Part shown: one piece after another, positions 1 to 8,517 of the stretch
Position numbering within the stretch: position 1 is the first letter of the stretch
How the letters are laid out: each line of letters opens with the position of its first letter
Notes under the pieces: model-generated
Seen by the model: the letters and a program-made list of their open reading frames with translations, nothing else
The model's database searches: none
What the model was told of the DNA's origin: nothing
Source: Stramentimicrobium sp964433555
GTDB taxonomy: Bacteria; Atribacterota; Phoenicimicrobiia; Phoenicimicrobiales; Stramentimicrobiaceae
Assembly: GCA_964433555.1 (NCBI GenBank)
Contig: CAYSRG010000023.1
Span: 1-31,523 of the forward strand
Reading direction: 5' to 3'
DNA length: 31,523 nucleotides
Made by a program: the position numbers and the translations under genes

Positions 1-198
1 CCTCTCAGAGCGTTTGATAATCTTCTTCTGGTTTTCACCTAAGGGATAGCGTCTTAGCTCTTTGTTACTGATATGATGGGCACTACAGAGATCCTTGACT
101 AAGCGAAAGGAACGGGGGGAGACCTTATTCTGGATCTTCTCATATTCTTCCAGGATAGGTCTCCATCTTTTAATGATAATCCTCTGATTGAATCGCAT
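1..198 (-). CDS. Partial gene, probable transposase/integrase N-terminus
   Basis: An open frame of 66 codons runs from an ATG at 198 to the left edge and continues outside the window. It begins MRFNQRIIIKRWRPILEEY and is very rich in Lys and Arg. It is preceded by a strong ribosome binding site (GGAGG at about 203-207 read in reverse) and a TATAAT box at 224-229. The basic, helical N-terminus resembles the helix-turn-helix start of DDE-type integrases, but no catalytic residue is visible. The product assignment is therefore inference. The sequence upstream of it ends in a possible element terminus near 276. Confidence 0.55.
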   Translation of the reverse strand, partial: MRFNQRIIIKRWRPILEEYEKIQNKVSPRSFRLVKDLCSAHHISNKELRRYPLGENQKKIIKRSER

Positions 199-223
199 AT
201 TAAGTACCTCCTTTGGTAGTGAA

Positions 224-229
224 ATTATA
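224..229 (-). promoter_or_regulatory. -10 box of the left-edge gene
   Basis: Read on the minus strand this is a perfect TATAAT, 25 bases before the ATG at 198. No clear -35 hexamer lies at the standard distance. Confidence 0.45.
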
Positions 230-329
230 CCAAAAAAGTTACTTAATTACTGAGCAGGAACAACGGTCCCCTGACATATTTGGTTGTGAGATTTAATTGA
301 TTTTATAATGTTAAGGTTAAAGAGAATAC

Positions 330-358
330 TTGACATAAAAGTTTTCATTGATTAAAGT
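330..358 (+). promoter_or_regulatory. Sigma-70-type promoter of the phosphatase-like gene
   Basis: TTGACA at 330-335 is followed after 17 bases by TAAAGT at 353-358 (four of six consensus bases). The start codon at 417 lies about 50 bases downstream of the expected transcription start. Confidence 0.5.
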
Positions 359-416
359 AAAAAGTGTTAAGCAAAAAATATAAATCACATTGCTATAGCA
401 AAGGAAATAGAAACAG

Positions 417-2162
417 GTGGTATTTTCTACAGCACAGCCGTTACAAAATAAAAAGTATAAATTAAAACAGGAACAGTATCCATCTTTAGTTGTACAAAAA
501 AGAGCCTATTCCTACTTATTCATTTTTTTCACAGTGCTATTTCTATTATTATTTTTCTCTTTTTCTTTTGCTGCTCATGTGAACAATGAAACAAATCCAA
601 AATTTCTTATTATTCATCTGGATGCTCTTGCCTCAGAAAGGTTTTTTCAATATATGGAGGAGGATTATTTCCCTAATATCAAGACCGTTTTTAAAGAGGG
701 GCATATTATTCCTTATGGCCTCAGTCTCTATCCTGGAGGCACTGAGACAATCATTCCCCGTTTACAGGAAGGGATAGATGCTTCCAAAGGGGGCGTTAGT
801 TCAGGTGGTTATTATGACCGAGAAAAAGATAAAAGGTTTCCCCAATATAAAGAATACTATAAATTGCTTTTTCATATTCCCCGTAGAGCCAGGGCTGGTT
901 TTATTTATGGTATACCCTGGTTTGATTCTTTCATGTTTCTACCAATGAGCAATATTCCGAAATTACTGGAGGCTTATGATATTATCCAATTTTACTGGTT
1001 TACCACTGATGCATTTGCCCATTTATTTGGAGAAGAACAATACCTTTCCAGTTTTAAAAGGTTCGATCATTATTTTGGTAAATTGGTTTCTCGATTAAAC
1101 CTTGATGAGATTAATCTGATCGTATATGTTGACCATGGTATGTCTTTTGGTGAATTTATTGATACACCCCAAAGTGAGGAAATTAGTAGAATAGCCGGAG
1201 ATAACTTTAAGGTCTACATCCATCCCAATATCTATTTGAAGAACCCTGTTAAAAAGGCTCAGTTAGCACAAGAGCTGGTTAGGGAAACAGATATTGATTT
1301 TGCCTTCTACCAAGAGAATAACTATCGTGTGATTGGCTATTCAGCTCGAAGCAAGATGATATTCGAAGGTAATAATGAAAAAAAAATTAGATACTTGTAC
1401 GAGGGAGAAGATGTCTTTGCTTACTACGACGATGGTTATAAAGGGGAATGGTTAGATGCTTCAGAATGGTTATCTTTTACCAGGGATAATCACCTTCCTG
1501 CAGTTCCACCAAACATTTATACTCTTCTAATGAATGAGAAAGCAGGGGATATAGTTATAGTCATCAACCCACCGAAGATACCCATTTTTAAATTACCATA
1601 CCCTGCGAACCACGCCGGGCTTACAAAAACTGACCTGTTGGTTCCTATTATGCTGAGAGGCAAAGAACTGGAGCACCTTTATAGCATAGAGGAGATATGG
1701 CTGCATACCCTTTTTACCAGTATTCCAACTCTAAACTTTGCTAATATTGAACCTAAAAGAGAAAGTAATACCTTTTCTTTCTGGGGCAGTGTTAGTGAGG
1801 AATATTCCCCTGGTTTTGAATTATCACTCTCTCCGGCTTACCGCTGGAATATTGCCCTGCGTTATGAACAGGAAATTTATAAAGGCTGGTTTGAATATGA
1901 TATATACAGCTCCTATGTCATCAGATTATGGACTGGTGCAGGATTACAATATCAGTATGAAGAGAATAATTTTGAACCTTTCTTCAATGCCCGTTTACAG
2001 ATGGACTTTGGAAAAATTCAATTTAATTATGGTGGACAGGTTAATTTCAATAATCTGAAAGATTGGCAGGAAAATCGGAAAGAAATTATTTACCGGATTA
2101 ATAATCGGCTCTCCTTTAACTGGCAGATACCCAATCGTTTTGGCTTCACCCTTCACTGGTAG
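417..2162 (+). CDS. Alkaline-phosphatase-superfamily hydrolase with beta-rich C-terminal part
   Basis: The product is 581 aa and starts at a GTG preceded by AAGGAA at 401-406. Residues 31-53 form one hydrophobic segment, a membrane anchor or uncleaved signal. Residues 62-435 carry the metal-site pattern of the alkaline phosphatase / nucleotide pyrophosphatase superfamily: D69 in a hydrophobic strand, T109 or T111 in the nucleophile position, T-D198-x3-H202-x2-G, D239-H240-G-M and N-H399-A-G. All expected metal ligands seem present, so it is probably active on a phosphate or sulfate ester outside the cytoplasm. Residues 455-581 are quite different: alternating polar and aromatic residues in short strands, ending in Trp, like an outer-membrane barrel segment. 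The substrate is unknown. It has its own promoter and no operon partner. Confidence 0.75.
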   Translation: MVFSTAQPLQNKKYKLKQEQYPSLVVQKRAYSYLFIFFTVLFLLLFFSFSFAAHVNNETNPKFLIIHLDALASERFFQYMEEDYFPNIKTVFKEGHIIPYGLSLYPGGTETIIPRLQEGIDASKGGVSSGGYYDREKDKRFPQYKEYYKLLFHIPRRARAGFIYGIPWFDSFMFLPMSNIPKLLEAYDIIQFYWFTTDAFAHLFGEEQYLSSFKRFDHYFGKLVSRLNLDEINLIVYVDHGMSFGEFIDTPQSEEISRIAGDNFKVYIHPNIYLKNPVKKAQLAQELVRETDIDFAFYQENNYRVIGYSARSKMIFEGNNEKKIRYLYEGEDVFAYYDDGYKGEWLDASEWLSFTRDNHLPAVPPNIYTLLMNEKAGDIVIVINPPKIPIFKLPYPANHAGLTKTDLLVPIMLRGKELEHLYSIEEIWLHTLFTSIPTLNFANIEPKRESNTFSFWGSVSEEYSPGFELSLSPAYRWNIALRYEQEIYKGWFEYDIYSSYVIRLWTGAGLQYQYEENNFEPFFNARLQMDFGKIQFNYGGQVNFNNLKDWQENRKEIIYRINNRLSFNWQIPNRFGFTLHW

Positions 2163-2284
2163 TTTGGTAGCAGGGAAGCATAGTTACTACTCCCAAGATT
2201 TATTGTTTAATATCTATAAGGCATAAAAGAATTAGCATCTTTCCTGTATCAATAACAGGAATAAAAAAATATTTTAAAAAATAT

Positions 2285-2313
2285 TTGACAGAAGCTGATT
2301 ATTCCTTTATCAT
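2285..2313 (+). promoter_or_regulatory. Promoter of the arginine operon
   Basis: A perfect TTGACA at 2285-2290 is followed after exactly 17 bases by TATCAT at 2308-2313. Transcription would start near 2320, just before Stem I of the T-box leader. AT-only inverted repeats overlap the upstream side (about 2269-2287). Confidence 0.75.
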
Positions 2314-2330
2314 TATGCTTAAAATAAATA

Positions 2331-2566
2331 CTGTTTTCTTGGTAGAAGTAAGCTGACCAGAGCTTTAAGAGAGAGATAAATTCGGTGAAAATATCTTAGC
2401 TCAGGTGAACTGAAAAGAAAACCTTACGATGAAAAGGTTGGTTACCTGTAAAAACCGATAATGAGTGGGATAAGTTGTTTATCCAATTCCAGGTGGCACC
2501 GCGAGATTTAATCTCGTCCTTAAAGATTATCTCCAACAGAGATATTCAAGGGGGACGAGATTTTTT
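2331..2566 (+). promoter_or_regulatory. T-box riboswitch leader of the arg operon
   Basis: This is a tRNA-sensing transcription attenuator. The conserved T-box AGGTGGCACCGCGA is at 2491-2504. Its TGGC would pair with a tRNA acceptor end of GCCA, meaning discriminator G, as in Bacillus-type tRNA-Arg. Stem I appears closed by GTTTTCTT (2333-2340) with AAGAAAAC (2415-2422), with GAGCT/AGCTC and AGATA/TATCT above it. AACCTT/AAGGTT (about 2421-2440) and GGATAA/TTATCC just before the T-box make further stems. The specifier codon is not certain. An AGA (Arg) triplet sits at 2416-2418, but it falls inside the lower helix in this folding. Arginine as the sensed amino acid therefore rests mainly on the downstream genes. 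Confidence 0.88.
2511..2566 (+). terminator. T-box terminator 1
   Basis: ATCTCGTCC (2511-2519) pairs with GGACGAGAT (2553-2561), followed by a run of T at 2561-2566. The 5' arm follows the T-box directly, so the antiterminator and terminator are mutually exclusive. Confidence 0.85.
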
Positions 2567-2579
2567 ATTAGTAATTGAG

Positions 2580-2705
2580 GTTGCTCGAATTAGGGCTTGG
2601 TATTGGTAAATAACTTATTCAAGGTGGGTGGCACCGCGAGAGCTTAAACTTATATCTCGTCCCTTCAGGATAATAATCTATAAATTATTGGGGACGAGAT
2701 TTTTT
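2580..2705 (+). promoter_or_regulatory. Second T-box decision module without its own Stem I
   Basis: A second T-box core, GGTGGCACCGCG at 2627-2638, lies only about 60 bases after the first terminator and is followed by its own terminator. That space is too short for a complete Stem I with a specifier loop. The leader therefore has one specifier stem and two antiterminator/terminator modules, a layout known in the T-box literature as partially duplicated. The second module's TGGC would bind the same tRNA end, adding a second read-through checkpoint before argC. Confidence 0.8.
2654..2705 (+). terminator. T-box terminator 2
   Basis: ATCTCGTCCC (2654-2663) pairs with GGGACGAGAT (2691-2700) and is followed by TTTTT (2701-2705). 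The stem is almost identical to that of terminator 1. It ends 26 bases before the argC ATG, leaving room for the AAAGGAGGAG ribosome binding site. Confidence 0.85.
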
Positions 2706-2731
2706 ATTCCTTAATAAAGGAGGAGATTAAA

Positions 2732-3802
2732 ATGGGGAAAATAAGAGTTAGCATTGTTGGGGCAACCGGTTATTCCGGCAAGGAGTTAGTCAGAATATTA
2801 TTGAGACATCCTCAGATAGAGTTGATGCATTTAGTCTCAGCCAGTTATGCAGGCCAGAATATCTGTGATGTCTATCCGGAATTTATCAATCAATTGGATA
2901 AAAGGCTTATTGAACTGGATATAGACAAAATAGTTCAGGATTCGGATCTGGTATTTACTGCTTTACCTCATACCATTTCTCTTAATATTATTCCGGACAT
3001 ATTTGCCAGGGGGGAGATAAAAGTTGTTGACCTCAGTGCTGATTTTCGTCTCAGGGATGCTGATAATTATGCTAACTGGTATCAAAAAGAGCATAACGAA
3101 AAAAGCAGAGAATTACTGAAGGAAGCAGTATACGGATTGCCGGAATTATACAAGAAGGAGATACGGAAAGCTAATTTAGTAGCCAATCCGGGATGCTATC
3201 CCACCAGTGCCATATTAGGTATAGTTCCTTTATTGACTAATCATTTGGTAGAAGTGAATAATATAATCATTGATGCCAAATCAGGAACCAGTGGTGCTGG
3301 CAGAAAGCTCTCCTTAGGTTTACATTTTTCTGAGTGTAATGAAAGTTTTAAAGCCTATAAATGTGTCAAGCATAATCATATTCCTGAAATTGAACAGGAA
3401 TTATCTTTCTGGTATAACTCCTATAAGGGAAAGGGGAAACAGGATAGATATGAAGAGATTGTAATATCCTTTACACCACATCTCCTTCCGATTAGCAGGG
3501 GAATCTTATCTACCTGTTATCTAAACTTAATTGGCCAATATAATGAGAAAGACATGGTGGATTTATATCAGAATTTTTATCAGGATGCGCCATTTGTCAG
3601 AATATTTAATCCGCCAGATTTACCGGAGATTCGTTTTGTGCAATTAACCAATTATTGTGATATAGGCTTTGCCCTGGACCGGAGAGTAGGTAAAATCAAG
3701 ATAATTTCAGCTCTGGATAATCTTACCAAAGGAGCTTCTGGACAGGCGGTTGAGAATATGAATATTATGTTTAATTTACCGGAAGAAATGGGGCTTATTT
3801 AG
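2732..3802 (+). CDS. argC: N-acetyl-gamma-glutamyl-phosphate reductase
   Basis: It reduces N-acetylglutamyl phosphate to the semialdehyde with NADPH, the third step from glutamate to ornithine. The 356-aa product begins with a nucleotide-binding GATGYSG loop (residues 10-16). It has the active-site cysteine in NPGCYPTSA (C155) and the KHNHIPEI segment supplying the catalytic histidine. Length and motifs are typical of the long ArgC family. A strong AAAGGAGGAG precedes the ATG. It is the first gene of a six-gene operon directly behind the T-box leader, so its expression should rise when the cognate tRNA, probably tRNA-Arg, is uncharged. Confidence 0.97.
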   Translation: MGKIRVSIVGATGYSGKELVRILLRHPQIELMHLVSASYAGQNICDVYPEFINQLDKRLIELDIDKIVQDSDLVFTALPHTISLNIIPDIFARGEIKVVDLSADFRLRDADNYANWYQKEHNEKSRELLKEAVYGLPELYKKEIRKANLVANPGCYPTSAILGIVPLLTNHLVEVNNIIIDAKSGTSGAGRKLSLGLHFSECNESFKAYKCVKHNHIPEIEQELSFWYNSYKGKGKQDRYEEIVISFTPHLLPISRGILSTCYLNLIGQYNEKDMVDLYQNFYQDAPFVRIFNPPDLPEIRFVQLTNYCDIGFALDRRVGKIKIISALDNLTKGASGQAVENMNIMFNLPEEMGLI

Positions 3803-3877
3803 CATTTGTTTTAGAGAATTAGAATTAACAGTCTAAACAGATTTAGTGAGGTATAAAAAAGGGAAAGGAGTAGAAGA

Positions 3878-5110
3878 ATGAGCAATAGTTTTCAGGAAAG
3901 TAAGATAAAGATAATAATGGGGCAGGGTATAACCTACCCTAAAGGATTAAAGGCTGCCGGTATAAACTGTGGTATTAGAGTAAAGAGAAAAGACTTAGCA
4001 TTAGTCTATTCAGAAAAGATTGCCAGTGCTGGTGCAGTATATACTAAAAATAAATTTAAAGCAGCACCTCTATGGATTACTAAAGATAATCTGACACGTT
4101 CCGATGGTAAATTACAGGCAATTGTGGTAAACAGCGGGATTGCCAATGCCTGTACCGGAGAGAAGGGATTACAGGACGCCCGGGATACTGTTAATTATGT
4201 GTCTCAATATTTAAAGGTTAAACCAGAATATGTTGCCGTAACCTCAACCGGGAAGATCGGAGAGTTTCTTCCTCTAGAGAAGATAAAAACAGGAATCCAA
4301 GAGGCAGTAAAGAAGTTAAGTGTTACGGGAGGAACTGAGGCGGCAGAGTCAATATTAACCACAGATACCAGGAAAAAGGAGATAGCAGTTAGTTTTGATT
4401 TAAGCGGTAAGGAAATTAGGATAGGGGGAATGGCTAAAGGTTCAGGGATGATTCATCCTGATATGGCTACCATGCTAGGTTTTATTACCACTGATATAGC
4501 CATAGAAAGCAATCTGTTACAGGAAGCTCTGGTTGAAGTTATAGCTAAAACCTTTAATATGATCAGTGTAGATGGTGATACCAGTACCAACGACATGGTT
4601 TTACTGTTAGCAAATGGCTTGGCGGGGAATTCATTAATCACTGCCAAGAATGAAGACTATGACCGGTTTATTACAGCACTATACCTGATTGCGGAGTATT
4701 TAGCTAAGGAAATTGTGCGAGATGGAGAGGGAGCAACTAAACTTGTTGAGGTAGAGGTACAACATGCCCTGTCTCGTAGTGATGCGGAGAAAGCTGCCAA
4801 GGCTGTTATAAATTCTCTTCTGGTAAAAACTGCCATCTTTGGACATGATCCCAATTGGGGTAGGATTTTAGCAGCTGTGGGCTATTCCGGAGCAGAAATA
4901 GAGATGCAAAAAGTAGATCTCTATCTAAAGGAAAAGATAGTTTCAGATGGACAACCACTCTTATTTTCCAAAGAAATTGTTCGAAAATATCTCGAAGAAT
5001 CCCCCGAAATTAAAATAGTGATTGATTTAAAAATTGGTGAAGGAAAAGCAACAGCATGGGGATGTGACCTTACTTACGGCTATATTGACATTAATACTAA
5101 ATATAATTAG
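3878..5110 (+). CDS. argJ: Ornithine acetyltransferase (ArgJ), self-processing
   Basis: ArgJ moves the acetyl group from N-acetylornithine to glutamate, closing the acetyl cycle. In some species it also uses acetyl-CoA for the first step. The 410-aa precursor has the self-cleavage site in KGSGMIHPDMATML, with the break expected between A197 and T198. T198 then becomes the N-terminal nucleophile of the beta chain. VNSGIANACTG (residues 84-94) is another family signature. No argA is seen here, so a bifunctional enzyme is plausible, but the sequence does not prove it. The gene lies 75 bases after argC with GGAAAGGAG before the ATG. Confidence 0.96.
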   Translation: MSNSFQESKIKIIMGQGITYPKGLKAAGINCGIRVKRKDLALVYSEKIASAGAVYTKNKFKAAPLWITKDNLTRSDGKLQAIVVNSGIANACTGEKGLQDARDTVNYVSQYLKVKPEYVAVTSTGKIGEFLPLEKIKTGIQEAVKKLSVTGGTEAAESILTTDTRKKEIAVSFDLSGKEIRIGGMAKGSGMIHPDMATMLGFITTDIAIESNLLQEALVEVIAKTFNMISVDGDTSTNDMVLLLANGLAGNSLITAKNEDYDRFITALYLIAEYLAKEIVRDGEGATKLVEVEVQHALSRSDAEKAAKAVINSLLVKTAIFGHDPNWGRILAAVGYSGAEIEMQKVDLYLKEKIVSDGQPLLFSKEIVRKYLEESPEIKIVIDLKIGEGKATAWGCDLTYGYIDINTKYN

Positions 5111-5131
5111 ACCAGATATTGGAGGTTAAAA

Positions 5132-6034
5132 ATGTTAAAAAATGATGCTTTACGGGCAGAGATTTTAGTAGAGGCATTGCCCTATATAAAAAAATTCTGG
5201 AACATGATAGTGGTGATAAAATACGGCGGCAGTGCTATGGAAGATAGGCAACTGGAGAAATCAATCATAAGAGATATAATTTTATTGCGCTATATAGGTA
5301 TGAAACCGGTGATTGTGCATGGTGGTGGTCCGGAAATTTCCCAGGAAATGAAAAAACAGCATAAGATTCCTCAATTTATCAATGGATTAAGAGTTACTGA
5401 CCGCGACACTATGGAGATTACGGAGATGGTTTTAACTGGTAAAATCAATACCCGTCTGGTAGCTGAGATTAACTTGTGTATTTCTGAAGACCAGGGAAAT
5501 GGAATAAAAGGAATTGGTTTAAGTGGTGAAGATGCACAATTGCTTATGGTAAAAAAATATGACACCATTGATTTAGGATTTGTAGGTGAGATTGAAAAGA
5601 TTAATCCGGAGATACTATTTTTACTTTTAGAAAAAGATTATGTCCCGGTTATAGCTACTATCGGTGTTGATGCCAGAGGTGAGAGATTCAACATCAATGC
5701 AGATACCGTAGCAGGCGAGCTGGCTATTGCTTTGAAAGCAGAGAAATTAATCTATCTTACTGATGTGGATGGAATATTTCGAAAGATGGAAGACGCAAAT
5801 TCTCTCATCAGCAGTGTAAATATTGAAGAAGCCAAAGAATTGTTTGAATCAGGTCAAATCCAGAAAGGCATGATTCCCAAGGTAAAATCAGCACTGAGAG
5901 CCTTAGAAGGAGGTGTTAAAAAGGTACATTTTCTCAATGGTAAGTGTGCTCACTCCATTCTATTAGAGATATTCACAGATAAAGGAATTGGCACTGAATT
6001 TGTTATCAGCAGGAATGAGAATTTTAGTTTGTAG
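5132..6034 (+). CDS. argB: N-acetylglutamate kinase
   Basis: It phosphorylates N-acetylglutamate with ATP, the second and usually controlled step. The 300-aa product has KYGGSAM and HGGGPEI, the amino-acid-kinase phosphate-binding loops, and KGMIPKV near the C-terminus. About 27 residues with an amphipathic helix (ALRAEILVEALPYIKKF) stand before the kinase core. In hexameric enzymes such as that of Thermotoga this helix mediates arginine inhibition. Feedback inhibition by arginine is therefore likely, in addition to T-box control of transcription. It starts 21 bases after argJ with TTGGAGG. Confidence 0.97.
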   Translation: MLKNDALRAEILVEALPYIKKFWNMIVVIKYGGSAMEDRQLEKSIIRDIILLRYIGMKPVIVHGGGPEISQEMKKQHKIPQFINGLRVTDRDTMEITEMVLTGKINTRLVAEINLCISEDQGNGIKGIGLSGEDAQLLMVKKYDTIDLGFVGEIEKINPEILFLLLEKDYVPVIATIGVDARGERFNINADTVAGELAIALKAEKLIYLTDVDGIFRKMEDANSLISSVNIEEAKELFESGQIQKGMIPKVKSALRALEGGVKKVHFLNGKCAHSILLEIFTDKGIGTEFVISRNENFSL

Positions 6035-6057
6035 AGATTAGTATAAGGAGGAGAACT

Positions 6058-7251
6058 ATGGAAAGTAAAGAATTAATTGCTGATGAGCAAAATTATTTAG
6101 TTCACACTTATAAAAGACCAGCAATGATATTAGACCATGGCGAGGGAATGAAGGTTTGGGATTTAGAGGGGAGACAATACTATGATTTTATCGGTGGTAT
6201 TGCTGTTAATAGTCTTGGTTATAGTCATCCCAGGATTGTGCAAGCTATTTGCCAGCAAGCCGGGAAATTGGTTCATTGTTCCAACCTTTTTTATAACGCT
6301 CCCCAAATATTGTTAGCGAAAAAACTGGTGGAAATATCTTGCGGGGATAAGGCATTTTTTGCCAACAGCGGGGCAGAGGTAAATGAAGCAGCCCTAAAGA
6401 TGGCGGTTAAGTATTATAGAGAACAGGATAAAGAAAAGTATAAGATAATATATATGGAAAATTCCTTTCATGGTAGAACCATTGCTACTCTGGCTGCAAC
6501 CGGAAAATATAAATACCAGAAAGATTATCTTCCTCTTCTACCATCTTTTAAACAGGCTATTTTCAATGATTTAAATTCTGTGCAGGAAGCCTATGACGAT
6601 AAGGTTGCTGCGGTAATAGTGGAACCGATACAGGGAGAAGGAGGGATTAATCTTGCTTCTGCTGATTTTTTAGAGGGATTAAGAGATTTTTGTAATAGTA
6701 AGGATTTACTGCTAATTTTTGATGAGATTCAATGTGGTCTGGGTAGAACGGGAAAGATGTTTGCTTATCAGCATTATAATATTGAGCCTGATATTCTTAC
6801 TCTAGCTAAACCAATAGCGGGAGGATTACCACTAGGTGCCTTAATTGCCAAAGAGAAGGTTGCCTCAGTATTTAAACCCGGGGATCATGGTACTACCTTT
6901 GGTGGAAATCCAGTAGCCTGTGCCACTGCTTTAGCTTTTTTAGAAGTGTTGCAGGAGGACAATCTCTTGACTGAATGTCAGCAAAAAGGAGAATACTTTA
7001 AGAAAAGATTGGAAGAACTGAAAACAAAATACCCAGATTTAGTCAAAGAAGTAAGGGTGATAGGGCTTATGGCTGGATTAGAAGTAGCCCAAGAGGGTTC
7101 GACGATAGTTCAAAAAATGCTGGATGAAGGTATATTAATTAATTGCACTGCTGAGAAGGTGCTCCGCTTTTTGCCACCCTTAATAGTAGAGAAAAATGAG
7201 ATTGATTTACTCATTAGAGCATTAGATGAAGCAATATCTGACCTAAAATAG
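6058..7251 (+). CDS. argD: Acetylornithine aminotransferase
   Basis: This PLP enzyme makes N-acetylornithine from the semialdehyde with glutamate as amino donor. The 397-aa product shows the class III aminotransferase plan: FANSGAEVNEAALK for cofactor phosphate binding (residues 101-114), D222 in LLIFDEIQCGLGRTG, and the PLP lysine K251 in LAKPIAGGLPLGA. Family members can also serve in lysine synthesis as succinyl-diaminopimelate aminotransferase, but the operon points to arginine. The ATG follows AAGGAGGAG. Confidence 0.95.
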   Translation: MESKELIADEQNYLVHTYKRPAMILDHGEGMKVWDLEGRQYYDFIGGIAVNSLGYSHPRIVQAICQQAGKLVHCSNLFYNAPQILLAKKLVEISCGDKAFFANSGAEVNEAALKMAVKYYREQDKEKYKIIYMENSFHGRTIATLAATGKYKYQKDYLPLLPSFKQAIFNDLNSVQEAYDDKVAAVIVEPIQGEGGINLASADFLEGLRDFCNSKDLLLIFDEIQCGLGRTGKMFAYQHYNIEPDILTLAKPIAGGLPLGALIAKEKVASVFKPGDHGTTFGGNPVACATALAFLEVLQEDNLLTECQQKGEYFKKRLEELKTKYPDLVKEVRVIGLMAGLEVAQEGSTIVQKMLDEGILINCTAEKVLRFLPPLIVEKNEIDLLIRALDEAISDLK

Positions 7252-7299
7252 AAAATCAATCAAGTAAAAATGAAAAACTACAAAAAACAAGGAGTAAAT

Positions 7300-8505
7300 A
7301 TGAATAAAATTAAAAAGGTGATATTGGCTTATTCAGGAGGTTTGGATACCTCAATAGCTATTAGATGGTTAAAAGAGAATTATTGTGATGAAGTTATCGC
7401 TGTAACTATTGATGTAGGCCAGGAAATAGACCTGGAATTTGTAAAAGAAAAGGCATTAAAAGTAGGAGCAAGTAAATCCTATATTATAGATGCCAGAGAG
7501 GAGTTTGCCAGGGATTATGTTCTACCAGGGTTACAGGCGGGAGCGGTTTATGAGGAACATTATCCCTTAGCTACTGCTTATTCCCGACCTTTGATAGCAA
7601 AAATTTTAGTAGATTTAGCAAAAAAGGAGCAGGCGCAGGCCATAGCTCATGGCTGTACCGGTAAGGGTAATGACCAGGTAAGATTTGAAGTATCAACAGC
7701 TACTTTAAATCCAGATCTTAAGGTAATTGCACCAGCCAGAGAGTGGGGGTTTACCAGAGAAGAGGAGATCCAGTATGCCAGGCAATATGATATTCCTATT
7801 CCTGTTGATATAGATAATCCATACAGCGTTGACCAGAATCTGTGGGGAAGGTCCTGTGAATGTGGAATACTGGAGGATCCCTGGGTAGAACCACCAGAAG
7901 AAGCATATGAATGGACGGTAAAATCGGAGAATGCCGTTAATAAACCAGTTTATCTGGAAATTTATTTGGAAAAAGGCGTCCCCATACAGGTTAATGGACA
8001 GGAAAAACCACTTGTTCAGCTTATCTCCTATTTAAATAAGGTAGGAGGGGAAAATGCAGTAGGTAGAGTAGATATGGTGGAGAATAGGCTGGTTGGTATC
8101 AAATCCAGGGAAATATATGAATGTCCCGGTGCTATAATATTATTAAATGCTTATAAGGCACTGGAAAGTATGGTTTTCACGAGAGACTTGCTACATTTTA
8201 AACAAATTGTTTCCCAAAAATATGCTGAATTGACCTATAATGGATTATGGTATTCGCCTTTAAAAGAAGCCTTGGATGGTTTTATAGGGATTATCAAAGA
8301 TAAAGTGACCGGTACAGTGAGAGTTAAGTTACTTAAAGGACGGTGTGAGGTAGTAGGAAGAAAATCGGTTAATTCCCTCTATGATTTTAACCTGGCAACC
8401 TATGACCAAGGAGATACTTTCAACCAGGATTTTGCCAAAGGTTTTATCCAGTTATGGGGTTTACCAAGCAAAGTCTATGCCTCCGTTAACAGAAAAAGCA
8501 AATAA
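7300..8505 (+). CDS. argG: Argininosuccinate synthase
   Basis: It joins citrulline and aspartate using ATP. The ATP-pyrophosphatase loop AYSGGLDTS is at residues 10-18, and the family segments TGKGNDQVRFE and LWGRSCECG are present. The ATG at 7300 is preferred over the in-frame ATG at 7270. AAGGAG (7288-7293) sits seven bases before it, and the shorter 401-aa protein starts like family members (MNKIKKVILAYSGG). Its substrate citrulline needs ornithine carbamoyltransferase, which is not in this cluster. Confidence 0.97.
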   Translation: MNKIKKVILAYSGGLDTSIAIRWLKENYCDEVIAVTIDVGQEIDLEFVKEKALKVGASKSYIIDAREEFARDYVLPGLQAGAVYEEHYPLATAYSRPLIAKILVDLAKKEQAQAIAHGCTGKGNDQVRFEVSTATLNPDLKVIAPAREWGFTREEEIQYARQYDIPIPVDIDNPYSVDQNLWGRSCECGILEDPWVEPPEEAYEWTVKSENAVNKPVYLEIYLEKGVPIQVNGQEKPLVQLISYLNKVGGENAVGRVDMVENRLVGIKSREIYECPGAIILLNAYKALESMVFTRDLLHFKQIVSQKYAELTYNGLWYSPLKEALDGFIGIIKDKVTGTVRVKLLKGRCEVVGRKSVNSLYDFNLATYDQGDTFNQDFAKGFIQLWGLPSKVYASVNRKSK

Positions 8506-8517
8506 AAGGAGTTAGAG

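Noticed and set aside
4453..4854. Two open frames of 64-65 codons on the minus strand within argJ
   Set aside because: They are shadows of argJ, lack ribosome binding sites, and the argJ protein is fully conserved across this stretch.
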